Source: DASQHM01 sp035632095
GTDB taxonomy: Bacteria > Pseudomonadota > Alphaproteobacteria > Ferrovibrionales > Ferrovibrionaceae
Direction: 5' to 3'
Assembly (NCBI GenBank): GCA_035632095.1
Contig: DASQHM010000060.1
Coordinates: 1-16,617, forward strand
Length of the DNA stretch: 16,617 bases
Position numbers and translations under genes: made by a program. This document shows, in pieces, positions 6,903 to 14,447 of this stretch (positions within the stretch are counted from its first letter, which is position 1; each line of letters opens with the position of its first letter). The notes under the pieces are model-generated. The model worked only from the letters and a program-made list of their open reading frames with translations, was not told where the DNA came from and ran no database searches.

Positions 6903-7332
6903 CGTCGCCCTGATCGTCAGCGCCGGCCTTGCGCTCGGCTCCGTGCTCCACGTCGGCCGCGACCCTGGGTTCGCGCAACAGCGCATCGATGCGGCCGGCG
7001 CGGTCGAAACTGTCGTCCAGCTTGAAGGCGAGGTGCGGCGCATAACGCAGGCGCACCGCGCGCGCGATCTGGCCGCGCAGGTAGGGCGCGCAGCGGCCGA
7101 GCGCCGCCAACACCGCATCGGCGTTGCGGCCGCCGAGCGGCAGCACGAACGCGGTGGCGCTCTTCAGATCGGGACTGACCCGCACTTCGCTCACGGTGAT
7201 CGAAACGTTCGCCAGATCCGGGTCGCGGATGTCGCCGCGGCCGAGCACGGCCGCAAGCGCATGGCGGATTTCCTCGCCCACCCTGAGAGGCCGCTGCCCC
7301 GAGGGTCGCGGGCTGCTGCGATCCCGTGCCAT
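6892..7332 (-). CDS. rbfA: RbfA, 30S ribosome-binding factor A
   Basis: Late 30S maturation factor that binds near the 16S rRNA 5' helix and decoding centre and supports cold adaptation in E. coli. It is 146 residues. The KH-like type II core spans about residues 13-118: RPLRVGEEIRHALAAVL, then DLANVSITVSEVRVSPDLKSATAFV, and YLRGQIARAVRLRYAPHLAFKLDDSFD, all family signatures. A charged C-terminal tail of about 25 residues follows, as is common in alphaproteobacteria. Start ATG 7332 has GGGAG with 4-nt spacing. It sits 30 nt after infB and overlaps truB, a typical nusA-operon arrangement. Confidence 0.95.
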   Translation of the reverse strand: MARDRSSPRPSGQRPLRVGEEIRHALAAVLGRGDIRDPDLANVSITVSEVRVSPDLKSATAFVLPLGGRNADAVLAALGRCAPYLRGQIARAVRLRYAPHLAFKLDDSFDRAGRIDALLREPRVAADVEHGAERKAGADDQGDDVP

Positions 7333-7362
7333 GTCGCTCCCGCGTGAGATCTGCTGCCGGCT

Positions 7363-10026
7363 TCAGAGCTGGCGCGCGATCTGCTCGATCTCGAAGCACT
7401 CGATGACGTCGCCGACCTGAATGTCGTGATAATTCTCGAATGCCATGCCGCACTCGGTGCCCTGCTTGACCTCGCGCACCTCGTCCTTGAAGCGCTTGAG
7501 GGTGGCAAGCGTGCCTTCGTGGATGACCACGTTGTCGCGAAGCAACCGCACCTTCGCGCCGCGCTTGACCGCGCCTTCTGTGACCAGGCAACCGGCGACC
7601 TTGCCGACTTTCGAGATGTTGAACACCTCGCGGATTTCGGCGTAGCCGAGGAAATTCTCGCGCAGCTGCGGCGCCAGCATCCCGCTCAGCATTGTCTTCA
7701 GGTCGTCGATGACGTTGTAGATCACCGAGTAATAGCGAATGTCGATGCCGTCCCGCGCCGCCAGGTCCCGCGCCTGCTTGTTGGCGCGCACGTTGAAGCC
7801 GATGATGATGCCCGCGGAAGCCTTGGCGAGCGTCACGTCGGATTCGTTGATGCCGCCGACGGCGCCGTGCAGCACCCGCACCGCGACTTCCTCGGTCGAG
7901 ATCTTGCTGGCCGAACCGACCAGGGCTTCGAGCGAGCCCTGCACGTCGGTCTTGATCACCACGGCCAGCTCCTTGGCCTCGCCGGCCTTGATGCGCGAGA
8001 ACATCTGCTCGAGCGTGCCGCGTGCGCCGGCCACGGCGCGCGCGTCGCGATTGCGGCGGCGGCGGAAGTCCGACACTTCGCGGGCGCGCGCTTCCGATTC
8101 GACGACGGAGAATTCATCGCCCGCTTCCGGTGCGCCTTGCAGGCCGAGCACTTCCACCGGGCACGCCGGTCCGGCCTCGTCCACGTTCTGGCCGCGATCG
8201 TCCACAAGCGCGCGCACGCGGCCCCATTCGGAACCGGCGACGAACACGTCGCCGACTTTCAAGGTGCCGCGCTGCACCAGCACGGTCGCGACCGAGCCCC
8301 GGCCGCGTTCGAGCTTGGCTTCGATCACCACGCCCTCCGCCGACCGGTCCGGGTTGGAACGCAGGTCGAGGATTTCCGCCTGCAGCAGAATGGCTTCTTC
8401 CAGCCTGTCGAGGCCGGTCTTGGCCTTGGCCGAAACGTCCACGGCCAGCACGTCGCCGCCCATCTCCTCGACCACGATCTCGTGCTGCAATAGCTGCTGT
8501 CGCACCTTCTGCGGATTGGCGTCCGGCTTGTCCACCTTGTTGACGGCGACGACGAGCGGGACGCCAGCCGCCTTCGCATGGCGAATGGCCTCGACCGTTT
8601 GCGGCATGACGGCGTCATCCGCCGCGACCACCAGGACCACGATATCGGTCACCTTTGCGCCGCGCGCGCGCATGGCGGTAAAGGCCTCGTGGCCCGGCGT
8701 ATCGAGGAAGGTGATGCGGCGGCCGGAATTCAGCGTTACCTGGTATGCGCCGATGTGCTGCGTGATGCCGCCGGCCTCGCGGCTCGCCACGTCGGTCTCG
8801 CGCAAGGCGTCGAGCAGCGACGTCTTGCCGTGGTCCACATGGCCCATGATGGTGACGACCGGCGGCCGCGACTTGAGGTTGGTGTCTTCGTCGGCGGCGC
8901 CGACCAGGCCCGCTTCCACGTCGGCCTCCGCCACGCGGCGGATGCGATGACCGAATTCCTGCACGATGAGTTCGGCGGTATCCGCGTCGACCACTTGATT
9001 GATGGTCGCCATCACGCCCATCTTCATCAGCGACTTGATGACGTCGACGCCGCGTTCGGCCATGCGGTTGGCGAGTTCCTGCACGGTGATCGATTCCGGC
9101 ACGACCACGTCGCGGATCACTTTCTTGGGCGCTTCCTGCGCCAGTCCGAGCGCGTGACGCCGCTCGCGCTCGCGCGCCCGGCGGTAGGACGCCAGCGAAC
9201 GGACGCGTTCGTCTTCGTCGAGAGCGCGCGAAATCGTGAGCTTGCCGGTGCGCCGGCGCGGTTCGCGGAGTTTCTGCCCGACCGGGCGATGCGCCGGCGC
9301 CTTGGCGCCGGGGCGCTTGCGGCGTTCGGCGTCTTCATCCGACTCTTCGGCGGCCGCAGCCTGACCATCGACGCGGCCGGGCGCCCCTTCGGCGGTCGGC
9401 TCCGTCGCCAGGCGCCGGTTGGCTTCCTCCTCGGCGCGGCGGCGCGAATCCTCTTCGGCCTTCTTGCGCGCCTCTTCGTCGGCGGCGCGGCGGCCGGCGG
9501 CTTCGCGTTCGGCGGCGGCGCGAGCTTCCTCTTCCGCAAAGCGCTTTGCTTCCTGCTCGGCGCGGCGGCGCGCTTCCGCGTCCGCCTTTCGGGAATCGCC
9601 GAGGGCGCGCGCCCGGGCGGCCTTTTCCTCTTCGGTGAGCTGCTTGAGAACCACGCGGCCCTTGGCGGCCGATTTTTCGCGTGCGGCCACGTCGGCTGCG
9701 GTCGGCTGAGGCGCCGGGGCGGATGCGGGTGGCGCGACAGGTGCCGCGGCCGGAGCCGCATGGCGCGGCGGCGCCGGAGCGGGTGCGGGCGGCGGTGGCG
9801 CGGGCTCGTGCGCAGGCTCCGCATGGGGCACGACTTCGAGATGGCGGCCCGGCGGGCTGGCGACGCTCCGCTTCTTGCGCACCTCGACCGTGACCGCCTT
9901 GGAGCGGCCATGGCTAAAGCTTTGGCGCACTTGGCCGGTCTCGACCGTCTTCTTCAGCTCGAGGCGGCGCGGGCGCGCGCCCAAGCTCAAGGACTTCTTG
10001 TCTTCCGGCTCTTTCGCTTCGCTCAT
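7363..10026 (-). CDS. infB: Translation initiation factor IF-2
   Basis: GTPase that brings fMet-tRNA to the 30S subunit and promotes 50S joining. The protein is 887 residues. An alphaproteobacterial N-terminal segment RLELKKTVETGQVRQSFSHG (21-40) precedes a Pro/Ala-rich linker (about 66-112) and a long Arg/Glu/Ala charged helix, probably coiled coil (about 130-205). The IF2 N domain follows (about 300-370). The G domain has P-loop GHVDHGKT (395-402), GGITQHIGAY (switch I), DTPGHEAF (442-449), NKVD (496-499) and SAK (532-534). Domains II-IV follow, ending in the fMet-tRNA-binding C2 domain. Start ATG 10026 has GGAG with 5-nt spacing. In E. coli an internal start yields a shorter IF2; none was identified here. 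It lies 37 nt after ylxR. Confidence 0.97.
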   Translation of the reverse strand: MSEAKEPEDKKSLSLGARPRRLELKKTVETGQVRQSFSHGRSKAVTVEVRKKRSVASPPGRHLEVVPHAEPAHEPAPPPPAPAPAPPRHAAPAAAPVAPPASAPAPQPTAADVAAREKSAAKGRVVLKQLTEEEKAARARALGDSRKADAEARRRAEQEAKRFAEEEARAAAEREAAGRRAADEEARKKAEEDSRRRAEEEANRRLATEPTAEGAPGRVDGQAAAAEESDEDAERRKRPGAKAPAHRPVGQKLREPRRRTGKLTISRALDEDERVRSLASYRRARERERRHALGLAQEAPKKVIRDVVVPESITVQELANRMAERGVDVIKSLMKMGVMATINQVVDADTAELIVQEFGHRIRRVAEADVEAGLVGAADEDTNLKSRPPVVTIMGHVDHGKTSLLDALRETDVASREAGGITQHIGAYQVTLNSGRRITFLDTPGHEAFTAMRARGAKVTDIVVLVVAADDAVMPQTVEAIRHAKAAGVPLVVAVNKVDKPDANPQKVRQQLLQHEIVVEEMGGDVLAVDVSAKAKTGLDRLEEAILLQAEILDLRSNPDRSAEGVVIEAKLERGRGSVATVLVQRGTLKVGDVFVAGSEWGRVRALVDDRGQNVDEAGPACPVEVLGLQGAPEAGDEFSVVESEARAREVSDFRRRRNRDARAVAGARGTLEQMFSRIKAGEAKELAVVIKTDVQGSLEALVGSASKISTEEVAVRVLHGAVGGINESDVTLAKASAGIIIGFNVRANKQARDLAARDGIDIRYYSVIYNVIDDLKTMLSGMLAPQLRENFLGYAEIREVFNISKVGKVAGCLVTEGAVKRGAKVRLLRDNVVIHEGTLATLKRFKDEVREVKQGTECGMAFENYHDIQVGDVIECFEIEQIARQL

Positions 10027-10043
10027 TACCGCTCCGACCTACC

Positions 10044-10072
10044 GCAAATTCATAGGGCCGCAATTCATAGGG
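10044..10072 (-). repeat. Tandem duplication spanning the ylxR stop codon
   Basis: GCAAATTCATAGGGCC (10044-10059) is directly followed by GCAATTCATAGGG (10060-10072): a tandem copy differing by one A. Each copy contains TCA, read as TGA on the minus strand, and the two TGAs are 15 nt apart in the ylxR frame, so the gene ends at the first with a second in-frame stop behind it. It lies in the ylxR-infB gap, upstream of the infB ribosome-binding site. Confidence 0.7.
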
Positions 10073-10631
10073 AAGGCGCCAGGAAACCCGCCAACCGCTC
10101 AATCTCGACCAGAAAACGCCCGGCCAACCTGCCCGGGGCCAGGGCAGCATGTATCACATTTTCCCGGCCTAATGCCAAACTCAATTCCGCCGATGAAAAT
10201 GTTGCAATTTGCGGCAAATCACCCGCTAACCGGGCCAATTTCGACCGCCCATCGCGCCCTGCATCCGCCGCCACCAACAGCACGCCGACCCGGCCGGAAA
10301 GCATCGCCTCGCGCACCTTCTCAAAGCCCGCCAGCGCTTCGCCGGCCCGGCGCCCCAAGCCGAGAAAATCGAGGCAGCGTCGGCGAAGCAGAGCCTCGAT
10401 CCGATCGGCAAGCCCCGGCGCAATCTTGAGTTGCAACTTGGCGGCCCGATCGAAGGCGCGGCGGCGGACCGCTTCGTCGACGAGCGCCCGCGAGGCGCCG
10501 ACCCACATGCCCCGGCCGGGCAAGCGCCCTGCCAGATCGGGCACCAGAGAAAGATCCGGCCCGACCACGAAACGGATCATGCCTTCGGGCGGCCCGACCT
10601 CGCCGGTCACCAGGCAGCGCCGCTCGGCCAT
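10065..10631 (-). CDS. ylxR: YlxR-family (DUF448) RNA-binding protein fused to an L7Ae-like domain
   Basis: A protein of 188 residues between nusA and infB. Residues 1-70 are YlxR-like: RRCLVTGEVGPPEGMIRFVV (4-23), then PGRGMWVGASRALVDEAV (38-55), with the GRG motif and a basic surface typical of this RNA-binding fold. Residues about 85-180 resemble the ribosomal L7Ae/L30e fold of YlxQ: FLGLGRRAGEALAGFEKVREAMLSG is shortened here as LGLGRRAGEAL (90-100), with VLLVAADA (117-124). In Bacillus-type genomes ylxR and ylxQ are separate neighbours in this operon; a single fused protein is the alphaproteobacterial form as I recall. Function is unproven; ribosome or RNase P association has been suggested for YlxR. 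Start ATG 10631 is the only in-frame option after the nusA stop, with only a weak purine-rich ribosome-binding site. Confidence 0.88.
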   Translation of the reverse strand: MAERRCLVTGEVGPPEGMIRFVVGPDLSLVPDLAGRLPGRGMWVGASRALVDEAVRRRAFDRAAKLQLKIAPGLADRIEALLRRRCLDFLGLGRRAGEALAGFEKVREAMLSGRVGVLLVAADAGRDGRSKLARLAGDLPQIATFSSAELSLALGRENVIHAALAPGRLAGRFLVEIERLAGFLAPSL

Positions 10632-10669
10632 GCGCTCGCCCGGTTCGCCCTCGCCGGACGGCCGGCGGG

Positions 10670-12211
10670 TCAGTGCGCCGGCGAAGCGCCGGGCCCGGCG
10701 CCCTCGCCCTCGGTGAACCAGTGGGCGCGCGCGGCCATGATGATCGCGTTGGCTTCCGTCTCGCCTAGACCGCTGCCCGGCAGCATTTCCATCAGCTCAT
10801 CCGCGGCCAGGTCGCCGAGATCGTCGAGCGTCTTGACTCCGGCCTTGCCGAGCGTCACCTGCATGGCGGGCGTGAGGCCGGCGATTTCGGCGACCGCATC
10901 CTCGACGCCGAGCGCCTTGCGCTCCTTGGTGTATTCGACGTTGCGCGCCTCGAGGAAATCGTTGGCGCGACGGATCAGCTCGCTGGCCAGCTCCTCGTCG
11001 AAGCCGCCGATCGAAGCCAACTCGTCGGCCGGAACGAATGCGACTTCCTCGACGCTGGCGAAGCCTTCGGTGACGAGCAACTGGGCGATGGTCTCGTCCA
11101 CGTCCAGGCAATCGATGAACATCTGGCTGCGCTGGCGGAACTCGGCCTGGCGCCGCTCGCTCTCCTCCTTCTCGGTCAGGATGTCGATGTCCCAGCCGGT
11201 CAGCTGCGAGGCAAGCCGCACGTTTTGGCCGCGCCGCCCGATGGCAAGCGACAACTGCTCGTCCGGCACCACCACTTCGATGCGGCGCTGCTCTTCGTCG
11301 AGCACCACCTTCGCCACTTCCGCCGGCGCCAGCGCGTTGACGATGAACGTCGCCGGATCGGGCGACCATTGGATGATGTCGATCTTCTCGCCCTGCAGCT
11401 CGTTCACCACGGCCTGAACGCGGCTGCCGCGCATGCCGACGCAGGCGCCGACGGGATCGATGGAGCTGTCGTTGGACATGACGGCGATCTTGGCGCGGCT
11501 CCCCGGATCGCGGGCGACGGCCTTGATCTCGATGATGCCGTCGTAGACTTCGGGGACTTCCTGCGCGAACAGCTTCGCCATGAACTGCGGATGGGTGCGC
11601 GACATGAAGATCTGCGGCCCGCGCTGCTCGCGGCGCACGTCGTAGATATAGGCGCGCGCGCGGTCGCCTTGGCGGAAGCTCTCGCGCGGCAGCAATTCGT
11701 CGCGCCGCAACACGCCTTCGGCGCGGCCCAGGTCCACGGTGACATTGCCATACTCGACGCGCTTCACCAGGCCATTGACGATCTCGCCGATGCGGTCTTT
11801 GTATTCGCCGTACTGGCGCTCGCGTTCGGCCTCGCGCACCTTCTGCACGATCACCTGCTTGGCGGTCTGGGCGGCAATGCGGCCGAAGTCGATGGGCGGC
11901 AAGGGCTCGAGAATGAAATCGCCGATCTGCGCATCCGGATTGCGCACCACGGCGTCCACCAGCTTGATCTGGGTGGCGTCGTTTTCGACGGTGTCGACCA
12001 CCTCCAGCAGGCGCGCGACGCGGATTTCACCGGTCTTGCGGTCGATTTCGGCACGAATCTCGTTTTCGATGCCGTATTTCGAGCGCGCAGCCTTTTGGAT
12101 GGCTTCTTCCATCGCGCCAAGGACGATGTCCTTCTCGATCGACTTTTCGCGCGCGACCGCATCCGCGACTTGCAGAAGCTCTAGCCGGTTGAGACTGGTT
12201 GTCGCTTCCAT
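10670..12211 (-). CDS. nusA: NusA, transcription termination/antitermination factor
   Basis: RNA polymerase-associated factor that promotes pausing and intrinsic termination and joins antitermination complexes on rRNA operons. It is 513 residues. Order: N-terminal polymerase-binding domain (about 8-130, ELLQVADAVAREKSI), S1 domain (about 138-203, IGEIVNGLVKRVEYGNVTVD), KH1 (about 230-295, with VGACVGMRGSRVQAVVNEL), and KH2 (about 305-350, LSLAIGRRGQNVRLASQL). Two acidic C-terminal repeats follow with helix-hairpin-helix character (about 360-500), as in proteobacterial NusA. Start ATG 12211; the Shine-Dalgarno TGAGGA overlaps the rimP stop codon 13 nt upstream, indicating coupling. NusA is autoregulatory in E. 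coli and B. subtilis, relevant to the terminator in the rimP leader. Confidence 0.97.
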   Translation of the reverse strand: MEATTSLNRLELLQVADAVAREKSIEKDIVLGAMEEAIQKAARSKYGIENEIRAEIDRKTGEIRVARLLEVVDTVENDATQIKLVDAVVRNPDAQIGDFILEPLPPIDFGRIAAQTAKQVIVQKVREAERERQYGEYKDRIGEIVNGLVKRVEYGNVTVDLGRAEGVLRRDELLPRESFRQGDRARAYIYDVRREQRGPQIFMSRTHPQFMAKLFAQEVPEVYDGIIEIKAVARDPGSRAKIAVMSNDSSIDPVGACVGMRGSRVQAVVNELQGEKIDIIQWSPDPATFIVNALAPAEVAKVVLDEEQRRIEVVVPDEQLSLAIGRRGQNVRLASQLTGWDIDILTEKEESERRQAEFRQRSQMFIDCLDVDETIAQLLVTEGFASVEEVAFVPADELASIGGFDEELASELIRRANDFLEARNVEYTKERKALGVEDAVAEIAGLTPAMQVTLGKAGVKTLDDLGDLAADELMEMLPGSGLGETEANAIIMAARAHWFTEGEGAGPGASPAH

Positions 12212-12224
12212 GACGCTTAAGTCC

Positions 12225-12713
12225 TCAGTTGCCCTGTTGCTTGAGACTGGCCGCGATCAATTCGTCGGTCAGCACGAGTTTGCCCGCCTGTACGTCGGCG
12301 AAAGGAATGGCGAACTCGCCTTCCGTCGTCCTGATGCGAATCGATTCCGCCGACGGCGGAAGCAGTTTTCCGCGGAACCGCCGCCGCCCCTCGATCGGCA
12401 TGCGCGTTTCGACGCGCGCCTCGTAGCCGGCGAAACGCCCGTAATCGGCGAGCCGCATCAGCGGGCGGTCGATGCCGGGCGAGGATACCTCCAGCGTATA
12501 GGCGCTGGCGATCGGGTCTTCCACGTCGAGGATGGCCGAAATCACGCGGCTTGCTTCCTTGCAATCGTCAAGCGTCATCGATCCGTCGCCCCGCTCCGCC
12601 ATCACCTGCAGCACCGGGCGATTGCCGCCCGAGAACTGCACACGCACGAGCGTCAGGCCGAGGCCCTGCAAAGCCGGCGTGATCAGTTTTTCGATGCGCG
12701 CTGCCGCGTCCAT
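12225..12713 (-). CDS. rimP: RimP, ribosome maturation factor
   Basis: 30S assembly factor required for formation of the central pseudoknot and binding of S12. It is 162 residues from ATG 12713, beginning MDAAARIEKLITPALQGLGL. Family motifs: LTLVRVQFSGGNRPVLQVMAE is recognisable in the N-terminal alpha/beta domain (about 1-85), with TLDDCKEASRVISAILDVED next, and YTLEVSSPGIDRPL (about 88-101), the most diagnostic stretch. The C-terminal SH3-like domain starts near 105. An ATG 111 nt upstream in the same frame would place the intrinsic terminator inside the gene and is rejected; the ribosome-binding site is weak (GGGCGGACG). First gene of the operon running to pnp. Confidence 0.94.
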   Translation of the reverse strand: MDAAARIEKLITPALQGLGLTLVRVQFSGGNRPVLQVMAERGDGSMTLDDCKEASRVISAILDVEDPIASAYTLEVSSPGIDRPLMRLADYGRFAGYEARVETRMPIEGRRRFRGKLLPPSAESIRIRTTEGEFAIPFADVQAGKLVLTDELIAASLKQQGN

Positions 12714-12777
12714 TTGACGTCCGCCCGAACGAAAGCCCAATCGATGCGAAGGGCCAACAAAGCGATAGGCCTGCCGG

Positions 12778-12803
12778 AAATAAAAAGTGGGCCGCTGGCC
12801 CAC
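12778..12803 (-). terminator. Intrinsic terminator inside the rimP leader (candidate attenuator)
   Basis: On the minus strand GTGGGCC (12803-12797), loop AGC, then GGCCCAC (12793-12787), followed directly by TTTTTATTT (12786-12778). The 7-bp GC stem and T-tract make a good intrinsic terminator. It lies 65 nt before the rimP start and downstream of a good promoter, so it is in position to attenuate the rimP-nusA operon. It could equally stop transcripts arriving from the protease gene. Confidence 0.75.
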
Positions 12804-12849
12804 CCACGTTCCCACTCGACCCAAGGATCGAGCCAGCTATGTTGAGGTG

Positions 12850-12878
12850 GATATACCGCCTGCAAAGCCTGCTTTCAA
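12850..12878 (-). promoter_or_regulatory. Predicted sigma-70-type promoter of the rimP-nusA operon
   Basis: On the minus strand TTGAAA (12878-12873, 5/6 to the -35 consensus), a 17-nt spacer, then TATATC (12855-12850, 4/6 to the -10). The predicted start near 12843 gives a leader of about 130 nt before rimP. It begins 17 bp after the protease stop codon, the expected site for an operon promoter. Confidence 0.55.
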
Positions 12879-12894
12879 GTTGATTCTTCGGCCA

Positions 12895-13692
12895 TCACTT
12901 CCAGCAGGCGATGCGCACCATGACCGGCCGCAACTCGGTTAAAAGCGCCCGGTCGTCGAGGGGCTTGTCGCCCTCGTCCTGGGTGACTTCGACGCCCGAA
13001 TGGCGCAGGAAATCGAGCACGGCGACGTTGGCGATGCCAAGACCGATATCGTCCACCACCTTGCCGGTCTTCTGGTAGACCTTCACCGTGTCCACCTTGG
13101 CATTGATGACGCCGATGACGCGGCCCAAGACATTGAGTACCGGCCCGCCGCTGTCGCCGTGGCGCACATCGGCGCTGACCGCGAAACGGGAATGAGTCGG
13201 GTCGCGACCATCGACGCCGAGCATGGAGCCCGAGGTGACGAACGGAACGATGCGCTGCAGCCCTTGGTCGGGATAGCCGACCACCGCAATCATGTCGCCC
13301 TTCACGTAGCGCGGCGCGATGCTGAACCGCGCGACCGCCGGCGCCGGACGCATGGTCCGCACCAGCGCCAGGTCGTGATCGGGATCGACCGCCGCCACAT
13401 CGGCAACCAGCGTGTCGCCGTCGGCGCCCTCGGTGGTGATGGCGGGGCAGCCCTCGACGACATGACGGTTGGTCAGCACGCGTTCCGTTGCGACGAAGAA
13501 CCCGCTGCCGGCGCTGATCTGGCGACGGTTCGGCACCGGCGGCGCCGCCGCCTTCAGCGCGCGCTGGATCTGCTCCACGCGCCGGGCCTTCGCCTCCGCC
13601 GAATCATCGTCGGCCGTCGCCGCCCGGCAGAGTCGCGCGTCGAGGCCGAAGGCAAAGAGCAACGCCAGGGCGGGAAGAAGCAAACGCCACAT
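12895..13692 (-). CDS. Secreted trypsin-like (S1) serine protease
   Basis: Predicted periplasmic or exported endopeptidase of 265 residues. A signal peptide is clear: MWRLLLPALALLFAFGLDARLCRA, seen as a basic start, the hydrophobic core LLLPALALLFAF (4-15), and likely cleavage after about residue 24. The chymotrypsin-fold catalytic triad is present: His77 in LTNRHVVEG, Asp107 in VDPDHDLALV, and Ser181 in RHGDSGGPVL. Cys82 and Cys263 could form a disulfide. No PDZ domain follows, which separates it from full-length DegP/HtrA; the substrate is unknown. Start ATG 13692 has GAGG with 5-nt spacing; GTG 13713 would put seven extra residues before the signal peptide. It follows trmB by 29 nt, so is probably co-transcribed with metK-trmB. 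It stands between trmB and rimP, where housekeeping genes usually adjoin. Confidence 0.88.
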   Translation of the reverse strand: MWRLLLPALALLFAFGLDARLCRAATADDDSAEAKARRVEQIQRALKAAAPPVPNRRQISAGSGFFVATERVLTNRHVVEGCPAITTEGADGDTLVADVAAVDPDHDLALVRTMRPAPAVARFSIAPRYVKGDMIAVVGYPDQGLQRIVPFVTSGSMLGVDGRDPTHSRFAVSADVRHGDSGGPVLNVLGRVIGVINAKVDTVKVYQKTGKVVDDIGLGIANVAVLDFLRHSGVEVTQDEGDKPLDDRALLTELRPVMVRIACWK

Positions 13693-13721
13693 CGCAGCCT
13701 CGATCCAAGCCACGGCGCCGG

Positions 13722-14417
13722 TCAGCGCCGCCGAAACCGGAAATACAGGCAGCGGGCGCCGGCGGCAAGCGCCTTGGTTTCATATCTCGTAGGACTCTCG
13801 CACTCGTTACGTGTGAGCCAGTCCGCCGGCCCTTCAGCCAACCAATCGAAGGCCGGGTGGCTCAGCCCGTGCCAGAGCATCCAACGGGCGCATTCCATGT
13901 GGTCGGTCGCGATCCGCAATTCCGCCCCAGGCCGCATGACGCGCGACAGCGCGTCGAGCGTCGGCTTGCCGATGAAGCGCCGCCGGTGGTGCCGCCGCTT
14001 GGGCCACGGATCGGGAAACAGCACATGGACGCGCGAAAGGCTCGCGGGCGGCAGCACATCGATCACGGCCCGCGCATCCTCCGCATGGACGCGGACGTTT
14101 TCGAGCCGCTCCAGGTCCAAGTGGCGAAGCAGCATGGAAACGCCGTTGATGAAGGGCTCGCAGCCGATTATGCCCACGGCCGGATTGGCTTTGGCCTGCG
14201 CGATCACATGCTCGCCGCTGCCGAAGCCCACTTCGAGCCAGTATTCGGTGCAGGAACGGGGAAACAAGATCGCCGGGTCGAGCGTGCCGCTTTCCGGCAG
14301 GTCTATGGCGTAAGCCGGCAACAGATTGGCGAGAGCGTCGCGGCGGCCGGCCCGCAGGCGATGGCCAGTACGGCGGCCGTAGAGAATGCGGCGATTGATC
14401 AGCTCGGAAGCGACCAT
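13722..14417 (-). CDS. trmB: TrmB, tRNA (guanine-N7-)-methyltransferase
   Basis: Methylates G46 in the tRNA variable loop using S-adenosylmethionine. It is 231 residues. N-terminal RRILYGRRTGHRLRAGRRDAL is shortened here as LYGRRTGHRLR (12-22). The SAM-binding loop is LEVGFGSGEHV (61-71). The tRNA-binding and catalytic motif is LFPDPWPKRRHHRRRF (133-148), the strongest family signature, and RIATDH follows near 192. Start ATG 14417 lies 30 nt after metK, with no clear ribosome-binding site, so translation may be coupled to metK. The upstream neighbour supplies its methyl donor. Confidence 0.95.
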   Translation of the reverse strand: MVASELINRRILYGRRTGHRLRAGRRDALANLLPAYAIDLPESGTLDPAILFPRSCTEYWLEVGFGSGEHVIAQAKANPAVGIIGCEPFINGVSMLLRHLDLERLENVRVHAEDARAVIDVLPPASLSRVHVLFPDPWPKRRHHRRRFIGKPTLDALSRVMRPGAELRIATDHMECARWMLWHGLSHPAFDWLAEGPADWLTRNECESPTRYETKALAAGARCLYFRFRRR

Positions 14418-14447
14418 TGGGGCCGCCCAAAGGCTGGCTTTCGCCGC

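Noticed and set aside
8578..10716. 712-codon open frame on the plus strand opposite infB and ylxR
   Set aside because: It is antisense to strongly conserved coding sequence, its translation is a biased Arg/Gly/Ala composition with no recognisable domain, and it arises from the GC-rich third positions of infB.
12714..12824. RimP extended by 37 residues to an upstream ATG
   Set aside because: The extension has no family support and would be encoded across the terminator hairpin and T-tract.
12714..12894. Initiator tRNA gene (metY-like) before rimP, as in E. coli
   Set aside because: The 181-bp spacer has no cloverleaf or CCA end; it is accounted for by the promoter and terminator.
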